Source: Pseudomonadota bacterium (GTDB lineage Bacteria; Pseudomonadota; Gammaproteobacteria; Steroidobacterales; Steroidobacteraceae). Taken from it: a stretch of DNA of 56,253 nucleotides. The notes beneath the pieces were generated by a model. It made no database searches, had not been told where the DNA came from, and worked only from the letters and a program-made list of their open reading frames with translations. Positions within the stretch are counted from its first letter, which is position 1, and each line of letters starts with the position of its first letter. Positions 18,647 to 26,830 of the stretch are shown here, in pieces. Made by a program: the position numbers and the translations under genes. The stretch lies in contig JAJZFQ010000218.1 in assembly GCA_021805275.1 (NCBI GenBank), positions 1 through 56,253 on the forward strand. The letters are read 5' to 3'.

Positions 18647-19342
18647 TCAGCCTCGCGCCGCGATGAACGCCCCCAGGTGGAAGGCGGCCTGCGCCGCCGT
18701 GTAGCGATGTGTCGCCGCCACGGGACACGCAAACCGGGCGAGGCAGCCCTGCGTGCGGCAAGCGACGCGGCGCTCGGACGCGACGTGATCACGGCAGACC
18801 CCGGGCGCGTATCGGCCGCCGGCCAGGGCGCCAGCCGGACAAGCCGCGAGGCACGGCTGCTCGCGGCACGCTGCGCAAGGATCCGGCCAGGCCTTCATTG
18901 CCGGCAGGTCGAGCGCATCCGGCAGCAACAGCGCGCCGCGGTACGCGTGCCACAGGCCGTACTCGGCATGCATGAGCACGCCGAGGGGCGAGGCGTAGAG
19001 ACGCTCGGCGCGCTGGGCCCAGCGTTGGAACGGCCACCAGGGCGGCCCCGTGAACGGATAGACTGCGCCGGCTGCGAACCGATTCGCGAGTTCCCCGACG
19101 ACGCGCCGCGACCAGCGGTCAAGCGCATGCGGCGCCCCGTCGCCGAACTCGGGCGACGCGGCGAACACTGGCCATTGCTCGCGTCCCGTGAATCCGAGCA
19201 GAACGACGGTGCGGGCGGGATGCCCGCTCACCTCGGGCAGCGCATCACCGTCCTCGGGATGGAAGCCCCCGCGACACGCCAGTCCCACCATTGCGGCTTG
19301 TGCGCACAGCCGCGCGTACGTCGCGGTGCCCGCCTCGCTCAC
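18647..19342 (-). CDS. 4Fe-4S cluster protein related to the epoxyqueuosine reductase C-terminal region
   Basis: A 231-residue protein. Residues 130-210 contain two cysteine groups: C156-x2-C159-x4-C164-x3-C168-Pro, and then C183, C195, C200 and C206-Pro. The pattern resembles the ferredoxin-like part of QueG and of reductive-dehalogenase-type proteins, but the corrinoid-binding region of QueG is not evident and the protein is about 100 residues too short. The N-terminal half has no clear motif. The GTG start at 19342 overlaps the TGA of the aldehyde-dehydrogenase-like gene (GTGA), so the two are co-translated. It probably passes electrons, with an unknown partner. Confidence 0.65.
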   Translation of the reverse strand: MSEAGTATYARLCAQAAMVGLACRGGFHPEDGDALPEVSGHPARTVVLLGFTGREQWPVFAASPEFGDGAPHALDRWSRRVVGELANRFAAGAVYPFTGPPWWPFQRWAQRAERLYASPLGVLMHAEYGLWHAYRGALLLPDALDLPAMKAWPDPCAACREQPCLAACPAGALAGGRYAPGVCRDHVASERRVACRTQGCLARFACPVAATHRYTAAQAAFHLGAFIAARG

Positions 19343-20559
19343 CGGCGCGCGCTCCGCGCCTGGTACGGAAACCAGTCCGCGCCGCGCGTCACGACCGGTT
19401 CGATCTGCACGCGGTGCGGCTCGACGTCCACACCGGCCAGCGCGCGCGGCACGTCGCCGGCGAACAGGCTGATCCGCACCGGCGCGGCCGCTGGTCGATC
19501 GGCGATCGCCGCGGCGAGATCGCGTGCCGGGGAGAGAACGATCACCGGGCCGCGGATCCGGTCCTCCGGCGCGCGCTCCTCGCCCGTGCCCTCGATCATC
19601 AGCGTCGGCTGGAAGAAATACCCGGTGAGGCCCCAAGGCTGATAGCGGCGCCCGCCGAGCTTGATCAATGCGCCGCGCCTGAGCACCGCGGCGACCTGCG
19701 CCTCGACTTGCTGCAGCCGCGCGGCACTGGCGAGCGGCCCGAGGTCGCTCCCCGGCTTGACCGCATCGCCGACCTCGAGAAACGCCAACGATTCGTGCAG
19801 GCGGTCCGCGAAGGCGTAGATCCGCGACCGCTCGACATAGACGCGCACGCTTTGCCCGGCGCGCTGGCCGCTGTGATACAGCCGCCGGGCGCTGACCCCG
19901 GCCACGGCCAGGTTCAGATCGGCATCTGGACTGACATAGACGATATCGGTGGCCACCGGCTCATCAGCGGGGCGCACATGCTCGACACCGGCGTCCGGCA
20001 CGAGGACCGGCTCGCCCACCAACACGCTCAATACCCCGTGCGGGAGCGCCGCGCAACATCTCGCCGCGCCGAGGACGCTCAAAGGCGCCTCGGCGGGCAG
20101 CGCGACGATGCAGGTCCCGCCACCGGCCAGCCGCTCCGAGACGATGCGCGACCAATCGAGGAGCGTCCCGTCGGATCGGGGCCACACCATGCTCACAGTC
20201 GGCGCCGACGCCGACGCCGCAGCAATGCGCCAGCAGGCCGCGGCATCCCGCACCCCGTCGAGGGCCTCGGTGATGACCTGACCGCTCTCGCGCGCGTGAA
20301 TGAGGGCGAGCTCGTCCTGGATGGCGAGCAACCGCTCGCCCACCCGAGCGAGCAGCGCGACTCGTTCCTCGGGGCGACGCTGCCGCCACGCGGTCGCGGC
20401 CGCACCAGCGGCGCGCAGGGCTTCGCGCCACTGCGACGCTTCGGCGAGGCCGACCACCCCGAGCGGCCGCAGCGTCGATGGATTGAGGACGACCCGCGTC
20501 TCGCGGGCAGCCGGCGGCACCCACTCGCCGGCGATCATGACTTCTTCGATTTCAGGCAC
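19339..20559 (-). CDS. Aldehyde dehydrogenase superfamily protein lacking catalytic residues
   Basis: A 406-residue homologue of aldehyde dehydrogenases: the N-terminal WVPPAARETRVVLNPST strand, ESGQVITEALDGVRDAA helix, and a C-terminal TGYFFQPTLMI...EDRIRGPVIVL segment are recognisable. Yet the catalytic loop, normally GQxC, reads HSGQRAGQSVRVYV with no Cys, and the ELGGK element with the general base Glu is replaced (VATDIVYV). The cofactor-binding middle is also shortened; the family is usually 470-500 residues. It is therefore probably a pseudoenzyme or has a different chemistry. I chose the GTG at 20559 because a GGAGAC site precedes it; an upstream start at 20577 is possible. It overlaps the Fe-S gene by four bases. 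Confidence 0.75.
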   Translation of the reverse strand: MPEIEEVMIAGEWVPPAARETRVVLNPSTLRPLGVVGLAEASQWREALRAAGAAATAWRQRRPEERVALLARVGERLLAIQDELALIHARESGQVITEALDGVRDAAACWRIAAASASAPTVSMVWPRSDGTLLDWSRIVSERLAGGGTCIVALPAEAPLSVLGAARCCAALPHGVLSVLVGEPVLVPDAGVEHVRPADEPVATDIVYVSPDADLNLAVAGVSARRLYHSGQRAGQSVRVYVERSRIYAFADRLHESLAFLEVGDAVKPGSDLGPLASAARLQQVEAQVAAVLRRGALIKLGGRRYQPWGLTGYFFQPTLMIEGTGEERAPEDRIRGPVIVLSPARDLAAAIADRPAAAPVRISLFAGDVPRALAGVDVEPHRVQIEPVVTRGADWFPYQARSARR

Positions 20560-20813
20560 GCACCGTCTCCGCCTCAACGCCGTCGGTGCGCGGCCCGGTG
20601 CTCCCGGCTCCGCGCAACGGCGCCCTTAGTGTAGGGTACCCGCCGAGACCACCCGGCACGGTCACGACCGGACCCTGCTCAAAAGCGACGCCGGCGCAGT
20701 CGCCCCGGGCAGCCCGTCCGATGCGCAGGGCCCCGGACCACCCAAAAAAACCATTTTGCTCAACGGGTTGCAGCCCGACAGATGCCGCAGACCGGGGTCG
20801 CCGCTGTACAGCG

Positions 20814-22190
20814 CTACTCGGCGGGCGGACTGAGCGGCAGGAACTTGCGCGCGAGCACGATGAGCACCCCGACCGCGATCCAGCTCAGGCCGAGGCGCTG
20901 GGCATTGGCGCTCATGTTGAACATCACGAAGCCGATGACCACGAAACCGATCGCTGGGGCGAGCAGGTGCCGCAGCCAGTCGCGACTCGCCTTGCGCCAC
21001 AGGAAGTGCCGGATCACCGAGACGTGCACGAACAGAAATCCCGTCATCGCACCGAAGCTGACGACGGTAAGCAGCAGCTCGAGGCGATGGGCGAAGAACA
21101 GGATCAGTCCGACGGTCACCCCCGCGACCAGCAGAGTCGAGCGGTCAGGCACCTTTCGGTGCGGATCGACGTGCGCGAACGAGCGCGGCAAGCGCCCGTC
21201 GCGCGCCATGCTGAAGAGCAGCCGGGCGATGGCGGCCTGCGAAGTGAGCGCCGAGGCGATCCCGGCGAGGAACACCCCGGCGATGGACAGCACGCCCTTG
21301 AGCCACGGACCACCGATGACGCCCGCAATCGTATAGAAGGCCGCGTAACTCGGCTTGCCCGGACCGAACGCGCCCCGGTGCAGCACGAACAGCGACGCGA
21401 GGTAACTCTGAGCGATGAACAGTACCGCGGTCACCATGAGGGTCAGCAGCGTCGCCTTGCCGACTAAGGTCACGCCCCCGCGGGTCTCCTCCGCCAGCGT
21501 GGAGATTGCATCGAAGCCCAGGTAGTTGAGCACGCCAATCGAGACCGCGCCGAGCACCACCGCGGGGGCGATGCGACTGCGGTTGTAGAACGGCTCGAGG
21601 GTCAGGTGCGCCCCGGCGGTGCCCCGGGCGAGCGCCACGAGCGCACAGACGAAAAACAACCCCAGCGCCGCCAGCTGCAGCAGCAGCAACCCCCTGTTGG
21701 TCCGGGTAACCGAATCGATGCCGCGCAGGTTGATCACGGTGTTGAAGACGAGCAGGCCGATCGCCCAGACCGCGAGCGGAATCCCCGGGAGGACCGCGTC
21801 GATCGCGACGGCAGCCGCGATGTAGATGAGCGCCGGGGTGAGCAGGTAGTCAAGCACAACTGCCCAGCCGGCGATGAACCCGGCGGTCTCCCCGAGCGTG
21901 CCGCGCGCATAAGCGTAGGCCGAGCCGGCGAGCGGAAACTCCTGCGACATCGCCATGTAGCTCAGCGCCGTGAAGAACATGGCCACGAGCCCGATGAGGT
22001 ACACCAGCGGCACCATGCCGGCGCTGGCGTCGTACATGATGCCGAACGAAGGGAACGGCGCCGTCGGCGCGATGAGCACCAGACCGTAGACGAGCAGATC
22101 CGTCAGCGTGAGTGCTCGCTTCAGCTCCTGTCGATAGCCGAAGTCCGCGACGGTGACGGCAGGGGCGCCCGCGCCTCCTTCGATGCTCAC
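20814..22190 (-). CDS. APC-family amino acid permease
   Basis: A 458-residue inner-membrane transporter with about twelve hydrophobic segments. The opening helix 1 segment IAPTAPFPSFGI, the EFPLAGSAYAYAR motif between helices 2 and 3, and NYLGFDAISTLAEET are characteristic of the amino acid-polyamine-organocation superfamily. It is the last gene of a tight operon: its GTG start at 22190 is one base after the stop of the upstream serine hydrolase. Given its neighbours it most likely imports amino acids released from peptides. Confidence 0.9.
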   Translation of the reverse strand: MSIEGGAGAPAVTVADFGYRQELKRALTLTDLLVYGLVLIAPTAPFPSFGIMYDASAGMVPLVYLIGLVAMFFTALSYMAMSQEFPLAGSAYAYARGTLGETAGFIAGWAVVLDYLLTPALIYIAAAVAIDAVLPGIPLAVWAIGLLVFNTVINLRGIDSVTRTNRGLLLLQLAALGLFFVCALVALARGTAGAHLTLEPFYNRSRIAPAVVLGAVSIGVLNYLGFDAISTLAEETRGGVTLVGKATLLTLMVTAVLFIAQSYLASLFVLHRGAFGPGKPSYAAFYTIAGVIGGPWLKGVLSIAGVFLAGIASALTSQAAIARLLFSMARDGRLPRSFAHVDPHRKVPDRSTLLVAGVTVGLILFFAHRLELLLTVVSFGAMTGFLFVHVSVIRHFLWRKASRDWLRHLLAPAIGFVVIGFVMFNMSANAQRLGLSWIAVGVLIVLARKFLPLSPPAE

Positions 22191-22191
22191 G

Positions 22192-23784
22192 TCAGTGTCC
22201 GGGCACGAAGTGCAGGTCGCGGTAGTCGTAGCTGAAGTCGGTCCATGGGAACACCGGTTTCAAGGCGACGCGCGCGACCCGCCCCTGGCGGACCGTGAAG
22301 GTGAGGTAGGCGTTGGGAATGCCACGCTCGCTCCAGTGCGTCTCGAAGACATCGTTGGCCACATGCTCGAGGGCGCCGTCCATACCGGGTGTCTCGTCGA
22401 GACGGATCGACAGTTTATTCCCCTTGCGGCGCGTGATGGTCATGCGCCCATACCAGGGATCCGCATACGTGCCGGCATACGCCCCGAGGGGCAACGACAG
22501 GTGCCCATTCGGTCGGTACGAGCGCGGCAGGTGCTTCAGGGCGGCCTGTTCCTGGCGGACTTGGCGCTCGTGCTGCTTCACCAGCACCGACACCCAGTCG
22601 TGGGGCGGACGGTCCAGGTAATAATCGAGCAGCTCGTACACCAGCGCCTCGAGGGTCCCGACATCCTCGGAGTTGATACAGATCGAGAAGGCCACGTGCC
22701 GGCCCGGAATGAAATACAGGGCCGCCAGCGCACCCAGCACGCCGCCGTCGTGCTCGATGACCTTGTGCCCGTCGTCGACTTCCACGAACCAGCCGAGCGC
22801 GTAGTCCTGCAGCGTCGGATTGGGCAGCGTGCGCGACGGCGGCCCGAAGGCATCCGCCGGGACGACCATGACCGGACTCCACAGCGCCCGGACCGCCCGC
22901 GCGCTGAGCAGCCGGCGGCCATCGGGCAGCCGTCCGCCGTTCTCCCACATCATCATCCACCTCGCCATGTCCAAGGCGCTGGCGTTGATACCCCCGGCGG
23001 GTGCGGATGCCGGGGAGTCCAGCCAGTGATGCAGGACGCTCAGCGGTCCAACTCCGCGCAGCGGGCCATCGATGCGCGCGTGCAGCGCGACCCCGTTCGG
23101 CGCATGCGGATCGTACTGCGTCGTCACGTCGGTCATGCCGAGCGGATCGAGCAGGTGCTCGCGCACGAACGTGCTCCAGCGCTGAGCGGACACCACGTGC
23201 ACCAGCGAGCCGGCCGCCATGTACAGCACGTTGTCGTAGGCGAAGACCTCGCGAAAGCCTGTTCGCGGCTTGAGGTAACGCAGCGCGTGCACGACGTTCG
23301 CCCGGCTGCGCGTCGAGGCCGGCACGACCAGCAGATCACCCTCGCCGAGCCCGAGTCCGCTGCGGTGGGTGAGCAAGTCCCGCACCGTCATGTGCGCCGT
23401 TGCGTACGGATCGTACATGCGAAACCCCGGCAGGCGCCGCTCGATGCGGCTGCTCCACTTGAGCTTGTGCTCCTGGACCAGGATGGCGAGCGCCGCGGAC
23501 GTGAACGCCTTGGTCTCCGAGCCGATCGGAAAGAGCGTGCGGGAATTGACCGGCGCGCGCGTCCGGATGCTGCGCACGCCGTAACCCTTCGCGACGACCG
23601 TCCGGCCGTCGACCACGATGGCGAGGGAGAGCCCCGGTGTGCCGAAGGCGCGCATCGCGGCGTGCACCATCCGGTCCAGATGCGGCGGCACCGTCCCACG
23701 CGCCATCGCCGGCGCCGCGGCCGCCAGGGCGAGGGCTGCCGCGGCGGCCCGCCCGAAACGCCAATGCCGCCTGCCTCCCGACAT
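22192..23784 (-). CDS. Exported serine hydrolase, beta-lactamase/class C fold, with C-terminal DUF3471-like domain
   Basis: A 530-residue protein with a signal peptide (1-29, ending AMARG). The beta-lactamase-fold motifs are SETK at 89-92 with nucleophile Ser89, YDN at 183-185 and a HDGG element in place of KTG. A C-terminal domain of about 110 residues (GAYAGTYADPWYGRMTI...) resembles DUF3471, common in this group. Such enzymes include D-aminopeptidases, esterases and carboxypeptidases. Its start is six bases after the stop of the second serine hydrolase, and the permease gene follows directly, so all three are one transcript. Acting on peptides with D-residues is inferred from the adjacent epimerase. 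Confidence 0.88.
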   Translation of the reverse strand: MSGGRRHWRFGRAAAAALALAAAAPAMARGTVPPHLDRMVHAAMRAFGTPGLSLAIVVDGRTVVAKGYGVRSIRTRAPVNSRTLFPIGSETKAFTSAALAILVQEHKLKWSSRIERRLPGFRMYDPYATAHMTVRDLLTHRSGLGLGEGDLLVVPASTRSRANVVHALRYLKPRTGFREVFAYDNVLYMAAGSLVHVVSAQRWSTFVREHLLDPLGMTDVTTQYDPHAPNGVALHARIDGPLRGVGPLSVLHHWLDSPASAPAGGINASALDMARWMMMWENGGRLPDGRRLLSARAVRALWSPVMVVPADAFGPPSRTLPNPTLQDYALGWFVEVDDGHKVIEHDGGVLGALAALYFIPGRHVAFSICINSEDVGTLEALVYELLDYYLDRPPHDWVSVLVKQHERQVRQEQAALKHLPRSYRPNGHLSLPLGAYAGTYADPWYGRMTITRRKGNKLSIRLDETPGMDGALEHVANDVFETHWSERGIPNAYLTFTVRQGRVARVALKPVFPWTDFSYDYRDLHFVPGH

Positions 23785-23790
23785 GGGTGC

Positions 23791-25809
23791 TCAGTACCGC
23801 AGGCTGAAGTTGACCAGGTGAAACGCGAAGATCAGCCAGAGCCCGTAAAGACCGCACAGCCCGAGCAACAACTCCCCGCCGCGCACCAGCCAGCCGCCCG
23901 GACCGCGCCACAGGCGCAACGCCGCCTCGGCGACGATCGCGAGCGCACCGGGGATTCCGAGCACCGACAACGCGTAGGCCCCGAGCATCGGTCCGTTGAG
24001 ACTCCAGTGGTTGCCGAGCAGCAGCATGACCACGCCGATCCAGCCGCCCAAGACGGCGAGCAGCACCAGAGCGCCGAGCCGCGAGGCGAGACGCAGCCGC
24101 CGCTGCAGCGCCGGGAGCACGAGCACCGTGCCGAAGCGGCGCCGCGCGATCCATCCGCCCAGCCAGATCGCAAGCGTCAGCAGCAGCACGAGACAAAATC
24201 CGCCGAGCATGACCTTGAGATCCGCGAGCTTCTTCCAGCCGTGGACGCGCTGGAAGACGAACACCGGCGGATAGGCATCCGTAATCCAGTAGCGGATCTG
24301 TCCGGCCCGGTCGGTGACAAACCTCAGGTGCGACTGGCCGCCAACCTCGCGGTACGACAGCGGGCCGACCTCCCGCCACTTCATCGGTGCGCCGCTCAGG
24401 TGCGTGAGCATGCCAACCTCGATGCGACCGTCCGGCAAGGCAATGACGGGCGTCTCGGTGATCGCGCTCAGCATGCTCAGCGCCGAGGCGATCCGCCGCG
24501 ACGAGGTGTACCAGCCGGCGACGCGCGCCGCATCCTTCTGCGCCTCGCTGCGGGCGACCGTCGGCTCCTTCGGCGGCTGGTACGGGAAGTAGCGGTCCAG
24601 GAAGGCGTGAAAGATCGCCACCCGCACGTTGTCCGCCGCGCCGTTGTTGCCGACGCTGTTCAGCGCGATGAAGAAGCCCACGTCCTTGCCGAGCAACAGG
24701 TGCAGGTCGGAGTGAAACCAGTTGGTGTCACCGCCGTGCCCGATGATAGTGAGGCCGTTGCGGTTCTCCTGGTAGAACCCGAGATCGAACCCGTTCATGC
24801 CCGGCGCCATACGCGACTGGGGCGAGTGCATCAAGGCGAGCGTCTGGGGATTGAGGATGGGAGCACCGCCGTCGGAGCCCTCACCGAGCTGCGCGATCAT
24901 GAAGCGCGCCATGTCGGTGGCCGTCGCCGCGACGGACCCGGCGGGCCAGACCTCGATGTACTCGAATTTCTTAGCCTTGCCCGAGGCGGTGGCGTAGCCC
25001 TGCGAGACGTCCGCCATCAGCGCCGGCGGCGGGGGCTGGCGGAAGGTGGTGTGCTGCATGCCGAGCGGCTGGAAGATGTGCTGCTCGATGTACCGGTCGA
25101 ACGGTTCGCCCGAGAGCCGCTGCACGATGTAGCCGGCGAGCGTCGCGCCATAGTTGGAATAGGCGGTGATCTCGCCCGGCGGGAAGATCCGCGCCGGCCG
25201 GTGCCGGATGAGATAGGTGCGCAGCGGCAGCAGCTGGTTCGCCGACTTCATCATCAGCTGCGAGATGGTGTCCTCGAACCCCGGGGTGTGGGTCATGAGG
25301 TCGCGCATGGTGATGGGTCGGCCGAACTTCGGCGGAATCCGGAAATCGAGATAGCGGTTGACGTTCTGGTTCAGGTCGAGCCGCCCCGCCTGCACCTGCT
25401 GCATCACCGCCGTCCAGGTGAACAGCTTGGAGATGGAGCCGATGCGGAACAGGGTCTGGTTCGGGATGACCGGCGCGCGGGTCTTGACGTTCGAGAAGCC
25501 GTAGCCGTGAGCGAACAGCAGCTTGCCGTCGGAGACGACCGCCACGACGGCGCCCGCGATGTTGGCACGCCGGATCGCGTAGGGGACGATGCCGTCGAAG
25601 AACGCGGCGGCATCCGCCTGCGTGAGCGGGCGACCCGGCGCCGCGGCGCTCCCCGCGCCTGCCGGCGCAGCAGGCGCAGTCGAGACGGGCTGTGCCGCGG
25701 CGCGGGGAGCAGAGGGAGTGGCGGCACCCATCGCCGAGCCGGCCACCATCAGGCAGGCCAGCGCGAGCGGTGCTCCGCGGCCACCGCGGATACGGAAGGA
25801 CATGGTCAT
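23791..25809 (-). CDS. Exported serine hydrolase (beta-lactamase fold) with C-terminal membrane domain
   Basis: A 672-residue protein. An N-terminal signal segment (1-30) is followed by an Ala/Pro linker, then the hydrolase fold with SISK at 125-128 (nucleophile Ser125), YSN at 217-219 and HGG near 370. The last 130 residues form about four membrane helices, so the hydrolase would be tethered to the inner membrane facing the periplasm. This layout matches penicillin-binding-protein-related peptidases and esterases with a transmembrane tail. The start ATG (25809) overlaps the stop of the epimerase gene (ATGA). It differs clearly from the adjacent serine hydrolase, so the two are not a recent duplication. 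Confidence 0.88.
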   Translation of the reverse strand: MTMSFRIRGGRGAPLALACLMVAGSAMGAATPSAPRAAAQPVSTAPAAPAGAGSAAAPGRPLTQADAAAFFDGIVPYAIRRANIAGAVVAVVSDGKLLFAHGYGFSNVKTRAPVIPNQTLFRIGSISKLFTWTAVMQQVQAGRLDLNQNVNRYLDFRIPPKFGRPITMRDLMTHTPGFEDTISQLMMKSANQLLPLRTYLIRHRPARIFPPGEITAYSNYGATLAGYIVQRLSGEPFDRYIEQHIFQPLGMQHTTFRQPPPPALMADVSQGYATASGKAKKFEYIEVWPAGSVAATATDMARFMIAQLGEGSDGGAPILNPQTLALMHSPQSRMAPGMNGFDLGFYQENRNGLTIIGHGGDTNWFHSDLHLLLGKDVGFFIALNSVGNNGAADNVRVAIFHAFLDRYFPYQPPKEPTVARSEAQKDAARVAGWYTSSRRIASALSMLSAITETPVIALPDGRIEVGMLTHLSGAPMKWREVGPLSYREVGGQSHLRFVTDRAGQIRYWITDAYPPVFVFQRVHGWKKLADLKVMLGGFCLVLLLTLAIWLGGWIARRRFGTVLVLPALQRRLRLASRLGALVLLAVLGGWIGVVMLLLGNHWSLNGPMLGAYALSVLGIPGALAIVAEAALRLWRGPGGWLVRGGELLLGLCGLYGLWLIFAFHLVNFSLRY

Positions 25810-26816
25810 GCGGTCACCTTCTTGGATTGGCTCGGGAGGGGGAAGCCCCAATCGGGCGGACAGGCGACTGTGCCGTCGCGGTACACCGCCGCAGGCTCCC
25901 GGTCGTTGGTCAGAAACGTCGGCGCATCGAGATCCACGATCTCGCACAGCGCCCCGACCACGCAGGCTGGCGCAATGGCGAGCGCCGTGCCCTGCATGCA
26001 GCCCACCATCGGGCGCATTCCCAGGCGGCGGACCTCGCGCGCCATATCCAGGGCTTCCGTCAGGCCGCCGCACTTGTCGAGCTTGATGTTGATGACCTGG
26101 TAGATCCCCTGCACGCGGGCGATGTCGAGCAGCGACTGAACGCTCTCGTCCGCAGCCAGCGGCAGCGGCGAATCGAGCCCGCGCAAGTCCTCGTCGCACC
26201 CGACCGCAAGGGGCTGCTCGATGAGCTGCACGTCGAGCTCGACCAGCACCGGCAGCAGTGCCTCGAGGCTGCGGCGCGTCAGTCCCTGGTTGGCGTCGAT
26301 CCCGATCCACACATCCGGCTTGGCGGCCCGCACCGCCCGCAGGCGCGCCTCGTCGTCCTGGCCGGTCAACTTGATCTTCAGCCGCCGTGCCGAAGTGTAG
26401 GCCGCGGCGGTCGCGGCCATCTCCTCGGGGCTGCCCGCGCCCACCGTGTAGGTGGTCTCGAGCGGCCGCAGTCTCTCCAGGCCCGCGGACCGAAACGCCG
26501 GCACGCCGCCCAGCTTCGCCTCCAGGTCCCACAGCGCGCAGTCGAGCGCGCAACGCGCCCCGCCCGGCGGCAGCAGCGCGCGCAGTCCCTGGCGCGTCAG
26601 GCCGGCTTCGATCACCGGGCGCACTTGCTCGATCTGTTGCGTCATGCTCGAGACCGTCTCGCCGTGATAGTACACGCCGGCCGCCTCGCCGCGGCCGCGG
26701 ACGCCCGCTCGCGACAGCTCCGCGACGATGACCTCGCAGTCCGTGAAGGTGTAGCCGGAGATCCGGAAGGGGCTGCGGGTCGGCCAGCGCTCACCGGTGA
26801 TCTTCATCGTCAGCAT
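25806..26816 (-). CDS. Dipeptide (L-Ala-D/L-Glu type) epimerase, enolase superfamily
   Basis: A 336-residue enzyme of the muconate-lactonizing/enolase superfamily. Visible active-site elements are K147-x-K149 (LKIKLTG), metal ligands D174 (GIDANQG), E200 (LIEQPL) and D223 (AADES), and the opposing lysine motif NIKLDKCGG at 243-251. These define dipeptide epimerases, which invert one residue of a dipeptide; the original member recycles the murein dipeptide L-Ala-D-Glu. The exact dipeptide cannot be read from sequence. ATG at 26816 has an AGGA site; an in-frame ATG three codons later is possible. The gene is flanked by the TonB receptor and the membrane serine hydrolase. Confidence 0.88.
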   Translation of the reverse strand: MLTMKITGERWPTRSPFRISGYTFTDCEVIVAELSRAGVRGRGEAAGVYYHGETVSSMTQQIEQVRPVIEAGLTRQGLRALLPPGGARCALDCALWDLEAKLGGVPAFRSAGLERLRPLETTYTVGAGSPEEMAATAAAYTSARRLKIKLTGQDDEARLRAVRAAKPDVWIGIDANQGLTRRSLEALLPVLVELDVQLIEQPLAVGCDEDLRGLDSPLPLAADESVQSLLDIARVQGIYQVINIKLDKCGGLTEALDMAREVRRLGMRPMVGCMQGTALAIAPACVVGALCEIVDLDAPTFLTNDREPAAVYRDGTVACPPDWGFPLPSQSKKVTA

Positions 26817-26830
26817 GGCGTCGGTCCTGT

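Noticed and set aside
22153..26103. 1316-codon open frame on the plus strand
   Set aside because: It runs antisense to the permease, both serine hydrolases and part of the epimerase gene. It is Arg/Gln/Gly/His-rich low-complexity sequence, a common by-product of GC-rich coding on the other strand.
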